From NCBI GenBank assembly GCA_947568835.1, contig OX387605.1, forward strand, positions 14,512,418 through 14,576,417: a stretch of 64,000 nucleotides of DNA, given 5' to 3'. The stretch comes from Protonemura montana (taxonomy: Eukaryota > Arthropoda > Insecta > Plecoptera > Nemouridae). The notes beneath the pieces were generated by a model. That model was not told where the DNA came from, searched no databases, and was given only the letters and a program-made list of their open reading frames with translations. Below, piece by piece: positions 22,433 to 33,939 of the stretch. The first letter of the stretch is position 1; the number at the start of each line of letters is the position of its first letter. The translations under genes and the position numbers were made by a program.

Positions 22433-25400
22433 CTAGGTGGCCTCAACGATGCATAGGTACTCGGCAGAGTTGAAGTCGTGTTCCAGCGCCATGTCCAGCT
22501 GCGAAATAATTTAAAAAATTACATGTTTTTACAAATTTTTGCCTTTTACTGAATTAATTTCAAGGTTTATTTATTTAATATGTTTCTTAACATGTATATA
22601 CTGACCAGAGTATGCCAATTGGAATAATTTGCATTGCTGCAGCTATGTGAAAGATGAAGCCTTGATGAACAGACTTTGTAATCGGGTAGAGGCTGTTGAA
22701 AACTGCAGCGCCAAGAAGTACTGAGAGGTTTTCAATGCTTGCAAGGAATGCAAACATTCTCCCTGAAAATGCATCCAATTCATATAAAGTGGATACTTAC
22801 AAATTGAAAGCAAACTAAAAAAAGTACTCAATTACCAGGATATTTGAAAAATGTAGAAAATATTTTGCTTACCCAATTCTGCAGATTCCACGTGTTTTGA
22901 AAGCAACGAACGGAGTGCAGGTATACAGAGTGAACTGAACATCGATGCAAGAGGCACTAAAACAGAAAATTGCTTAATATTAAAAATATTGCAATATTAA
23001 AATGTTTAAAATTAAATTTTAGCAACATTGCAATATTAAAGTTCTTGCCACTATATTTTGATAAATGCAAGAATAGACAATTGTAAAAGATGCATAAATG
23101 TTTCTTCAAAGAAGCAACAGACAATAAACAGCATGTGGATTTTACTTTTGTTCTGAGTAGAGAGACGACATGTTATTTATAAGCACTGGCCCTTACGTCA
23201 ACAGCGTCATCCCTGCACTTAGTGAAAATGGGGATGCAGAAAATTGACAGGCAAAACTTAAAAAATGGGCTTTCAAATAAATGACCATGAACTCACAAAA
23301 AATGCCACATCACGGGATGCACAGCAAGCTTTTTGAGTTTTCAGATTTTGGTAGTATAGATTCTAGTTGCAAACACTCATTTGTTGGCTTGTTTCAAGCG
23401 ACCCACTCTTTCTTGACCAGCTTTCAATGAATGTGTTCTTGTTTTGACATTGAAACACAATCTGTGGGTATGTATGAGGTGGGACAGAAGAAGTGGAGTG
23501 CTCAATATGAACACACATATAATTGCTTTTCTCATATATTTTCCCAAAGCACAAAAATTACTTACTTGATTGGCCCTTCATAGTTATATACAACAGGCTT
23601 GTTATCATATTGCTCACCTAAATACATGAGTGTATCAGTATTGCTGAATCCCAAAAGCATGAAGCCGGCAACTTTGGAGACTATTCCAACCAAGCACATC
23701 ATGTGATCGGAAACATTGTAGTGTGTCAAGATCGGAGTGCCAACTAGCAGCGCTAGCGATCCAAGAGCGTACTTAAGGCCAAAGTAGTAGTTGTACTTGG
23801 TGTAATCCCATTGCAGCGACTGGTCTTTTACGTATAGGTACGACACGTCCAGCTCGCCTGTTGTGGTGGACATAATCACGAGGCAACATGCTAGGAAGCA
23901 CAGGATTGCTGCTCGGGCGTTGCCGGGCCGTGATTTAAAGCATGTGTCTGTTGAATTCTGTAATCCAATAATGGTTGTATTATTATATATATATATCACG
24001 TTGATACCTGGTGATAGCTACGTGATCTATTAATAGGTGAGCAGAAGAGACCAAGATAGATGCAATCTCAGTCACAAAAATTTAACCGTTGGTACCTTTT
24101 TGTAAGTTCATTTATGTAATTATAAATTCCATTGCAAAAAAAAATGAAGACATTTAGAAAAAAATGTAAAATCAAACTGTTACCGTTTACCTAAAAAAAC
24201 AGCCTAATTCACTTTACTAAATTGAAAAACTGTTTTCATGAATTCACATTCTATGGTAATAACAATAATGTTAATACCAGAGCATCAAAACTTAACTTCA
24301 GAACTTGTTCAGAGTCTTGCTAATAAAGTATGTAGATGGTGATTACCTTGAAGTGAGCTGGGTTGCAGTACTTGTTCTTAGTCTCCACCTTCATGTCTGC
24401 TCCGGGCCCGGGGATTTCCGGGACTCTCAGTATGACGTACACAATCAGCAGCAAGTGGCATACCGCTATCGCTAGGAAGACAGTAGCGTGGTTGGACGCC
24501 GAGAGAAGAGCCCCACCTTAAACAAAAAATACTTATTAGTCAGAATTATTTAAGTAAAAATTGAAACATTAAGAGTGCCAAAATGATGGTAAAAGAACAA
24601 TGTTATTCAAATGTTAATAACCCCATGGAACCATATTCCAAGATACATTTTGGCTAGTTAGAGGCCTATAAGAATCCTAGATAATGAGTATTGCTCACAT
24701 AGTATATAGTGCTCTATAGTGCTATATAGTGCTCGCATCAGAGGGGATATTCCCCTCTGATGTGAATGAATTATTATTAGTTTAGATTTTTGATAACAAA
24801 TTGTTTGAGATTAAACTGATATAACATATAATTACATGTTCTGTATAAATATATTTGCTGTTGTCAACCTGCTGTTGATGTTGTATAGCAATTTAATAAA
24901 ATAAATTGATAATATAAGACAGAAACTTAATTTTAATCTGACACAATGTGCACTATCACCCCTTCTCATATCTATGCAGATAATGAGAAATGTTTATTTT
25001 AAAATTGTCCAGCTTAAACAATGACTTTGTTGTGATACAAGCACATAAATTCAAGGCAACAAAATAAAAGAATAGCGGTAACTTTCAAATCAATATGGGT
25101 GTTGTTATTTATTTACCTATAATATTTACGAATATACAGACATTTGCTCACATTTGTACAGATAATATACAACTTACAATATAATGCCATGTAAAATATA
25201 CATCTAATATGTTGTGGTGTTGTGGTCACTCACCACAACATTCACCCACGGCTCTGAACCACTTCACCAAACCGTACATCTAATAGTCATATAGTCATAT
25301 AAAAATGTAGTCATTAAATAAAGTCATATAATAATAATAAATACCATTGGATTGAACGGTTGGTTTGGTACCGTACCATGTGGTACCTTTGGGCTAAGTC

Positions 25401-28400
25401 AATGTTCGCCCATTTCATTCATGACATTTCTGTCGTTTTAGGTAAAATAAGCTACTGGGAGCTTTTTTAGTAACAGGTTGACAGAAATTAACACTGTCGA
25501 TTTACAGTATCAAATCTGAGCATGGAGAAAAAGTACTGGCCAAAGTACTGGCATCGATAAAAGATAAACGCCCCTTTATCGACGGTACTGGCATTGGGTT
25601 TTAAAACTTGAAGCAACCATCTTTAACTTTGAGTAAACCTATAAACCTGATGGTACTTTTGAGGAGGAGAGTAGGATACTAGTGCTAGAAACAAATTCAG
25701 GACTTTAGTAAAGCAATTCTGCATGGCTTCACTGAGATGTTGGGCGCAAGCAGAATTTCAAAGTCCAATACATTCATGATATCTTTTATACAGAGTTGTA
25801 TGTGATTTAGTTCGATTGGGGAGTCCCTTCTTCCCTGTATCCCTGCCATGGCCATGTCTTAGTTGTTTATTTATTTTCTCCAAAGGAACATAAGATTTAT
25901 ATTGTGAGAAACCTTATACAACCACTTTTATAGCTTCTATTATCAAATTAATATTATTCTACTATTATAACTCGTATTGCCTCGTATTGGTAGATCATGT
26001 CAATATAAAACATAGAATTGAAAACCTATCACTTTGTTTAAGGTATTGCCAAAAAAAGTTTAGAGCTACAGAACTTAGAAGACATTCTCAGCTGTAAGCA
26101 CCTACCCTCAATGACTACGCCTGAAACTAACTCGTTGCTGAGTACAAGATTTTGAAAGGTTTGCAATGTTTTATTTTCGAATTGGACACTATTTTGGCAT
26201 TATCAGGCATTTTCTGAGATTAATGTTGTGGATTTGGTGCCCATACCAAGAGCTACATTAAATGATACAGAATCTGGCAAACCCTAATTCAAAACCATTC
26301 ACCAATGGGAGTTTGTCACACCATGCAAAATGAGGACAAAGCTGGGACTTATGAAGGACAATGAACACACTGTGTTACTTATTCTTCACTTTGCCTGACC
26401 CATCCAGTTATCAACTTGAAGGTATATATCACTTATTGAATTTATATGCATACCATTGATACCAGCTAAGAGACTACTGCAGCTACTAATCAGACTTTAA
26501 TGAGATAGATGACAGGTGGAAAATTTATTGCAAGGGTAACTACGAGACATTCGATATGGTGATCACGTCATCGTCATCACCACCTTCAACTAACCAAGCT
26601 TATAAAATCCACACAACCCATATTGGCCAGCATTAACTTACGTTAACTCATTCAAGATGAAGGGCTTGCAAATATGTTGTGCCTTCTTAATTTTGGTCAT
26701 GTGCATTGCCATCGGTGGTAAGGAGAACAACGTGCAATTCCAATATTGTCCAACTCGGTGAATCCTCCATGTAATGGTCGTATGTTTTAAAGATTGCAGC
26801 CCAAAAGCGTCTGCAAGATCACGAGCAGGACATGAAGATGTTCAGGCAAAAGCAGCTCATATCCCTAGAGCCAAGTCTGCAGGAAAAAGCAGCAAGACGG
26901 ACGCTTCAGCGGGGACCCCTGATGAGGTACATTTTGAGAGCAATCATCTGACTGATTTTCTTTTTGCAATACGAAACTGTGATTGTTTTTAGCGCTCGTG
27001 GTTGGGTGACTTGTTTGGTGTTTTCTTGCCATGGAGTGGTGATAGTAACGAGGAAGGCAGCGAGGAAAGCAACGAGGAGCTTTACGAATACTATGAGGGC
27101 GAGTACGAGGGCGCGGACGAGGACGAGGTAAGAGCGAACCACGTTCAGTGGAGTCAAATACCACTAGCTTCTTGTTAAAACAGATTTTTCTTGCATAATT
27201 TTCAGAGAAAATCTAAGAAAAAAAAGATGGGAAAGTCCGACGCTGGTCAGGCAAAAGGGGCCTTGGCGAAAGCCAAAAAGAGTAGCTGAAGCCACTGTCA
27301 AGGTGCCCGTGCTCTTAAAAACCTGTATTGATCAACCTTAGAGCAAATTGGGAAGATAATGGTTGAATAAATAAATAAAAAATACCATTTCGGCCTAAGA
27401 AATGAAACCATGCAATTCAATACTATCTAAGGTCTATAAACCAACACTTCTCCTCCATTCTACATACACGATGTAAAAGTCTCATTGCATATCAGTTATG
27501 TTAAATTCTGGAAATCCATATAGTGAGCAAAAGCGATCTAGGATTTGCCTCACCTGCGAAAGGTCCTGCAGTGCCTCCAACGAAGGTCATCGCCTCCAGA
27601 AGTGACACCCTTGCAGTCCTTGCAGGGGCAGATGACACGTTGGACACGTAGCTCATGACGGCCATTATGCAGCTGACGAAGCCGCCGTACACCCCGGAAA
27701 GGGCGCTCGCAACCACCAGGGGCCAGACGCCCACCGATGACAACGACATCCAGATGTAAACGATAGAGCTTAGTACTCCACCTGAGAAAAAGAAGGAACA
27801 CCTCTGTTGATCTCACGTCACACCAATGTATTTATGTTCTTTTCTAGTTACCAGCATGCGTACTGAATGGTTTGGTGTATTAAAAAAACAGGTCTTTGTG
27901 AAATCTTTGAAGTTAAGCACCACTGCGTTGAGACTGGTATTGGATGGTGACCAGTTCGGCTCGGGAGAGAGAATGGAAAAATGAAAGTGAGAACAGCAAC
28001 TTGACGAGTCTTGCTTATCAACCTCTCGGCAGGTTGGATTTGTGGATGAATCATGTGTTCGCGTTGTACCATTATTTGGAAGGGACGTCAGCCAGTGGTC
28101 CACTTGATGCTCTTCGACAGGAGAAGGCTGTATGCCGGAACTAGGTTTCCTCTCCTCCCTTCTAGGCTAGGTAAGACTCATGATCATCATTCATCATCAT
28201 CATTTGTTCAGTTGCGAGAGGTCAAAACAAAACGTTGTTAAACACAACAAACTAATCAACAGTGTACGAGAGTTAACGAGGATAGGGTAATCGGTTTTGC
28301 GCATGAGTTTGGCGTAATTTGGCCATTTATACGGCAGGTTCTCGATTTTTCAAAAAAATACCAAACGTTGGAATCAAATTGCCTCTTTCCGTACTTATCA

Positions 28401-30051
28401 TATAATCCCGCCAGGATAGTGCAATTTTTATTCTTTGTAACAACGCAACATAACAACTACATTAATTCCCAGAAAATTGTTAACAGAGAAGCTGTCATGA
28501 AGTATGCCAAACACTGAAAATGTATCGATATTCCGTCCAACTCCAAGTGCCACATTGCCTACCAACGTAAGCCATTATCAATGTTTTCTGATTTTGTGGA
28601 CAATTTTCGGCTGATTTAGTGAACTGCGGTTTCAAAAAATGTTGACTCGTTGACATTGACCCAAGGACTTTGTCGATCCCAAGTCGATACCAATGGCTGA
28701 AGATTCAATCAACGATTATTAAAATGACAATAGAGTGATATAATTTATAAGTAGGTCAATCTATGATGAACGCGGACGCGTACACACACACAAACTATAT
28801 AATATTGATATTGATTAGATGTGGGTGGATATTTTCTGGAGTGCGATAAACTGTTTGTGTTATCTATAAGTTCATGCTCATGGAGATAGTTTAGATGGCA
28901 TGTTTTTGTCGATGGTATGATTGTTGATATGGATGTACCTACAAATAATGGCTCGTCATGCCAACTAGTAGTGTGGGCTATCGGGAACTATATTTGTCAA
29001 ATTTGAATTACTTTAGAAATACTTATTAAGAAATCCAGATAGGTATCCTTTATTTTAGTTTAAATCAACACCTGTAACGGTTGTCTATTATTTTCGTAAC
29101 TTTAATTTATTCTAACATGCTAATTATTTATGCGAACTCGCACGTAAGTAATATTGTCAGACACATTGTTTACACAGAGAATATGCACTATTAATACCTA
29201 TACCCAGAAGAAGTTGACTGTTCTAAGGTATTCCTTTATTATTGATAATGACGGCCATAGATTTTGACGTGATCCTTGTCCCTGTGCCTATCGCTTGTGT
29301 AAGAGCACTGTTCACTTGCAGTGCTGATTGCAGACAACTTCCCATCTATGCTGAAAATGAAAACCTCTATGGAAAATATGTTTTTCCACGAAGCTCTCTA
29401 CATGACCTAGGTCACTCATTTTATCCCCGTTTTTGTGCCACAGCTAACACTTTCTCTCATGATATATCCGCATTTTTTTTGGCAAAACTGACATTCACGA
29501 TGAATCGTCAGATGAATTTCAAACATGAAAGTTGTAGGGGAAAATGACGAGCACTGCTAGCCGCTCACGAGGAATATTTTGAATAAATTTTGATATTACT
29601 GAAAAGTAAACACACTGCAACACACTGCAAGATCGTACTCAAATTCGCTCTACAATCGAGCAAATAACTGATATAGTAAAACATCATTTCAGAACAAAGA
29701 ACCGATTCTTTGACCCTCATTCTCACCGATTGATGGAATGGCAAGGGGATATTTTCGTCCAAACGTATCTCCCCACGATCCCAGCGCGTTGGCGGCTACG
29801 ATCGCTGGCAGCGCCAACGCAGCGTTAGACGCCAGAATCCACATGGAGGCATCGCTTTGCACTTGCTCGAGCTCCTCGGCATTGTCATCAGCGTGCAGGT
29901 CCTCACAAACGGTAGCGTTGAAATGGGAGGCACACACTTTCCTGTATAGGAGGTCCTGTTGCGCCGCGTACTGCATGAAAGTCGCGAACATGTATATAAA
30001 TAGCACGGGCTCGACCATGATCTTCCGAAAGCAGCTCCGTGCGTCCTCCAT
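22433..30051 (-). CDS. SLC46: SLC46-family (proton-coupled folate transporter-like) MFS carrier
   Basis: A major-facilitator membrane carrier; vertebrate SLC46 members move folate/heme, dinucleotides or other small solutes with protons, but the substrate here is unknown. Seven exons (minus): 30051-29727, 27781-27554, 24516-24347, 23957-23618, 22956-22873, 22762-22602 and 22498-22433; all phases match, for 457 residues. TM1 is VEPVLFIYMFATFMQYAAQQ, followed by a glycosylatable first loop (ASHFNATVC) with two cysteines. MFS motif A is GSWGDTFGRKYPL (about residue 95). The block RSLLSKHVESAELGRMF before TM10-11 is characteristic of SLC46. The C-terminus is a short hydrophilic tail (DMALEHDFNSAEY). 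The frame also has an upstream GTG but no upstream ATG, so Met at 30051 is chosen. Intron 2 hosts a complete plus-strand gene (26657-27289), and intron 1 carries a 5S-derived SINE. Confidence 0.93.
24736..24762. repeat. Perfect 12-bp inverted repeat (hairpin) with 3-base loop
   Basis: CATCAGAGGGGA, loop TAT, then TCCCCTCTGATG. It sits in intron 2 of the SLC46-like gene, preceded by short direct repeats of a TATAGTGCTC-type unit (about 24700-24733). It could be the centre of a miniature element or a cruciform-forming site. No flanking target duplication was recognised. Confidence 0.6.
26601..26607 (+). promoter_or_regulatory. TATA box of the nested secreted-protein gene
   Basis: TATAAAA lies 50 bp before the ATG at 26657, so transcription would start near 26630 and leave a 5'UTR of about 25 bases. 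This supports an independent promoter inside the host intron. Confidence 0.6.
26657..27289 (+). CDS. Small secreted acidic/basic protein nested in an SLC46-like intron
   Basis: Family not recognised. Four exons: 26657-26717, 26793-26926, 26993-27127 and 27206-27289, phase-consistent, for 137 residues. A signal peptide (MKGLQICCAFLILVMCIAIG) has likely cleavage just after it. The mature chain has three blocks: a basic Ala/Lys/Ser-rich part (residues 21-65); a middle beginning RSWLGDLFGVFLPWSGD and turning into a very acidic Glu/Tyr-rich stretch (EELYEYYEGEYEGADEDE); and a Lys-rich tail (RKSKKKKMGKS). The acceptor of exon 2 is TTTTAAAG|ATTGC; the next AG (6 bp on) would break the frame. A TATA box precedes and AATAAA (27366-27371) follows, so the gene is self-contained. 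It lies on the opposite strand to its host. The acidic Tyr/Glu run and Lys tail suggest an extracellular matrix or mineral/cation-binding role, which is inference only. Confidence 0.82.
27366..27371 (+). terminator. Poly(A) signal of the nested secreted-protein gene
   Basis: AATAAA, within a short AATA-rich run, 77 bp past the TGA stop. Confidence 0.65.
27890..28260 (+). mobile_element. 5S-rRNA-derived SINE, copy 1
   Basis: The 5' part matches the second half of 5S rRNA: GAAGTTAAGCACCACTG, then GGATGGTGACC, which overlap the internal Pol III promoter. The body has blocks shared by all three copies: GCTTATCAACCTCTC, TGGATTTGTGGA, GCTCTTCGACAGGA and CTTCTAGGCTAGG. An ATC-rich run and a 3' tail with GTTGTTAAACAC follow. 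It lies in intron 1 of the SLC46-like gene. Open frames across it are chance products of the repeat. Confidence 0.85.
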
Positions 30052-30539
30052 CGTGATCTTGAAAAGTGATTTTGATTTCACCGTGAAAATCGCATAGTTA
30101 TGAATCCGTTAACTGGACTGGTCAGAAAACTGTTGATAAGGTGCCAAGATATGATCTTAACGTAAACACTCAATTCTTACTCTTAACTTCGTCGACACTT
30201 GACTCAAACGAATCTAATGAATGGTTTATATCGACATACTTGGACGTTAATATTCCAAGGTTGAAATCTGAATGTCATTGCAATTAAACAAGATGATCGG
30301 CGCCTTAATATTAAGTCTCCTTTTCCACCTAAACGCTATACGAGAGCTGAACACCACTGAAATAAGCGCACAAACGAAAGTTGTCACACGCGATACGCTC
30401 TTTAAACGGAAAATTACGAAGCGACACAATTCGCTAGACGCACTTTCGTTGCGTGCCGCATTAACTTGGCGCAATAGGCGTACAATTCTTGATAAGATTG
30501 ATCACAATCACTCTATGCGTGTGGCTCGATCTTTTTGAG

Positions 30540-30740
30540 AGGCCACGAATTATCGTTATCAAGGACAACTGTGATATCTCGTCGCGACTCGCGACTCGCT
30601 TGTTTGAACAGACCGCGCGAGTAGCGCGGCGAGTGCTCTCACTATTTTGCGCCAGTTTTGTCGGTAGCGTTCACGACGGAGTGCGGGATTTCTGCGCGGC
30701 TCGCGCTGGCCAACAGCCATGCGCGAATCTTGAATATTTT
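30540..30740 (-). promoter_or_regulatory. CpG-rich upstream region of the SLC46-like gene
   Basis: Locally GC- and CpG-rich sequence (CGCGACTCGCGACTCGC, GCGCGAGTAGCGCGGCGAG) lies 500-690 bp upstream of the SLC46-like start in an otherwise AT-rich area. It is probably that gene's promoter and/or untranslated first exon. No clear TATA box; the exact start site is not visible. Confidence 0.35.
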
Positions 30741-33700
30741 TTTTCTCAGATGGCGCCAGTCCCTCGAGTTTTGAACGGATCCGAACGAGTTCATGCTGTT
30801 TACACTTTGTATGTTCTATGAAAATAACCAAGGTGCGACTGCCGTTTCTGACATTGCCTGTGATTTGTGCACGAATTTAAATATGCTTGGATAAATGCTC
30901 ACCTCATTGGTGACACCGATACCCTGCCACGGGCTGGTCCATTAATTTTCCTCTGCACGCAGACAGGTAAAGTAATATCAGTATGTATTTAAAAAAAAAA
31001 AGCACAGAAATTCTAGTTTCAAACGATTCAGATTTCTATCGAGCGTGTGATAGAAATAATGCGATCTTGAAGTAGGCTAATTTATAACATTTCTAAGTAT
31101 TTTTCAACGCACAAGAGTAGGAATACCTATTTGGTAATTAACTTTCGCAATGTCACTCGCTGCTGGGGTACAATTTTGAGCTCGTCTAATTACATGCAAG
31201 TACACAAGATCAGTGCCATTGTAGAGCTGTTTTGATGCTTTCGTCTTTTGACGAGAAAATAACGAGAAAAGCTAAGATTCAAACGAAATGTGCTCCGCAA
31301 ATCCGGATCTTTCTGCTGTGCTTTCTGGGTTTGAAAATTTTTTTGCGCAGGAGAAAGTGATTGGTATCAAGGTTAGGCAATCGGGATTAGTTTTGATTAT
31401 AATCCTCTAATTATCTCTTTCGATTCACAATGCAACATTTCGTTACAATTTCACTTCAAGTGTTAACAGCCGCCGTATCGGTTGGCTTAAAAATTCTTTG
31501 AGTAAATGCATTTGTTCTCCTACCTCTCTGTAAATTTCAATCGATTCCAATTAACATTCTTTAAGCAATTGACCGAAGAAGAAGAAACTGTTTTTTAGCT
31601 AAATCAAAGTTTGCCTTGAAACGACTTGAGCTACAATCTTGACATCAACACTAACGTTGTTGACACAAAAACCATGTTCTTGATTTCTTAATTTCAAAAT
31701 TTGGTTTGGTTCACACATAAAAGCATTTTATATTTTCTTGTCAAAATTGCTGTTATCTTTTTTCGGAGTGCAAACTTCGTATTGAAACTGAAGCCTTAAA
31801 CTAGACTTTGTAAATATTTGTTTTGAAAAAATTACGAACGCTGTCAGACGTTTGCTGTTGAGCTAGGCGCTACACATATTGCAGCCCGATGGACTCGGCG
31901 GATTATGCTTATAAAAACACGTTTGGAAGTCGCTGTGAGCCTTTCATACCATGCATTCACGAACATGACCATGTCACATTGACATTTTTGGGTGAGAAAT
32001 TATGTCAAATTGCTAAATCTGAGCCTAGGATGTCGTTCAAAACAGACTTCCACATAGAAAATTTCTGAAAGTAATGTGGATTGTTTCAAATTTCAGAAAT
32101 TTTACGGTTTGGTGAGACGGAGCAGATGCAGTCCAGTAACTTTGCTGGTTAATCACGGTAAATTGCTGCTAGAGAGGGTAGTTTCAACATTAGAACACAA
32201 ATTTAAACTGATTTGAAATCAGGCCTCGAAGCCAAATGCAACGGTGTTTTAAAATTGTTCGAAATTCAATTATTAGCATCAGATGCATTTTGGTGGCTCT
32301 GGTATTAGCGATTCTCGGAACATTTTTATCGCAAATCGACTTAGACATTAAGTAGCGTTTTGTTCCAAATCAAATTTCCAGTCGCATAACCAGACACCCA
32401 CGTGATACACTCCCCCTTTGCCACGGTAGAAAATGTGTGGAAAGGGAAAATGTACACCGCGTCCCGTACCAACCCCTACGGATACGTTTAACACTACCCT
32501 CTATACAAGTAATGAACTATAAATATTCAAAGGTATGGCGCAATTTTAAGACAAAGATAATTGGATTGGACTAATGGATTTTCTATATATTTGGAGTCAC
32601 CGAGATGAAATATTTTCTTTGAAACATTCCTAAGTGATATTGTTTTTGTAATGGTTAGTTTACACACCGTTTGAAGGTTTGAGGGTTCTTTTAAAAATCC
32701 CACTGATCACGAGCAAGCAGAAGCATGTACTACACAACAAAATGTTCAATTTATTATCTTTACCCTGACGAACACACTTTCCTTCCAGTAATGAACGTAC
32801 TTTTCCAAAGGCCATCTTGGTATGACTATCACTGTGCATTTCCTTTTCAAATTTCATGCCTTTTTGTCACATAATGAAAAAAATTGGATCCTCAATTAAT
32901 TTGTGTTCAATGCATTTTCACATTCTGAACACGAAAACAACCAATCCTCCCGAAAAACATTCAGTAATGAATGTCTTACATTTTGTGTTACCGAAACCTG
33001 TCTAGAAATTTTACAAGTTAGCAGAAATATTAACTTTCAAACGTTCAACGAAGCACATACATGAAATACATCCAGCGAGGATTTCTTGTATTTTTCACAG
33101 ATACACTTTGAGTTTGATCCCCTTAAGCTTGCTAAAGTCCACTTCACATCCCATGACATGATGAAGGGTATTTCAGAAAGAACACTGCCATTTGAGTCAT
33201 TTTCGGGCGTGATCTTGTCCAAAATTTTCAGGTTTCCGGCACATTTTTCAGCAACATCACCTCATGCATGCTTACTCTTCCAATGGCTTCCTGGCTATTC
33301 CCGTCTCCATTCTCGTTTGCTTATCAATGGCTTGATTGTGTGCTTGCGTCTAGCCCTGCACAATTATAACAATGCCATTTTCAAACGGATCACTTTCTTG
33401 GAGATTAGGTAGCTCCTTGGAGATCAACAACATATGAAACCAGTTTCAAAAAAATACTCCTTTAAAAATGTAACTGGCATTCAATATTTCTATACTCATT
33501 TGATCAAACAAGTAGCACTTTTAACATTTAAATAATATATAATATATTTCTAGTGCATTGAACCACATTAGCCAGCAATGAGGTTCTTAAAATACGTACA
33601 AAAATATTAATGAACTCTTACAAATCTTCACACCTCGCACAGCTGAACATGTCACAATCAATAACAGTTGGTTGTTAAATAAAATCGTCCGCTCAAATCT

Positions 33701-33939
33701 GACAACCGGCAAATAACGACACACTGTTTGTTGGTCTCCTTAACAACGAAAATTCACCTATACTTAATATTTAAGTGATTCTCTAACCCTTTTGGGCATG
33801 GCATTCTAATAAAAAATACATATATTTTTCCTAAACATTATAAGCCATGCACATTATTTTGATATTTTTCCTAGTTCCTATACGGCAACTATGTGCTACA
33901 ACTTTTGTGATACAAATTCTTGATTGATTTCAAAAAAAG
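30741..33939. other. Intergenic, SLC46-like to UCP
   Basis: AT-rich DNA with no supported gene. Two minus-strand frames (32857-32660 and 33222-33037) contain short coding-like runs but lack matching splice sites or recognisable domains. Confidence 0.45.

Noticed and set aside
22587-22602. Reading through the SLC46-like exon 6 to a TAA at 22587
   Set aside because: A donor (TGGTCA|GTATAT) in phase with a good final exon (22498-22433) gives a more plausible C-terminus, though the read-through form could exist as an isoform.
26799-26926. Alternative acceptor GATTGCAG|CCC for exon 2 of the nested secreted gene
   Set aside because: It shifts the frame so that exon 3 no longer reads the acidic Tyr/Glu-rich sequence and the exon 4 stop is lost.
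27944-28241. Plus-strand frames 27944-28144 and 28053-28241 (likewise 46418-46660 and 49327-49551)
   Set aside because: All lie inside the 5S-derived SINE copies; SINEs do not encode proteins.
32660-33222. Two minus-strand frames (32857-32660, 33222-33037)
   Set aside because: Short coding-like runs, but no consistent exon borders, start context or recognised domain.
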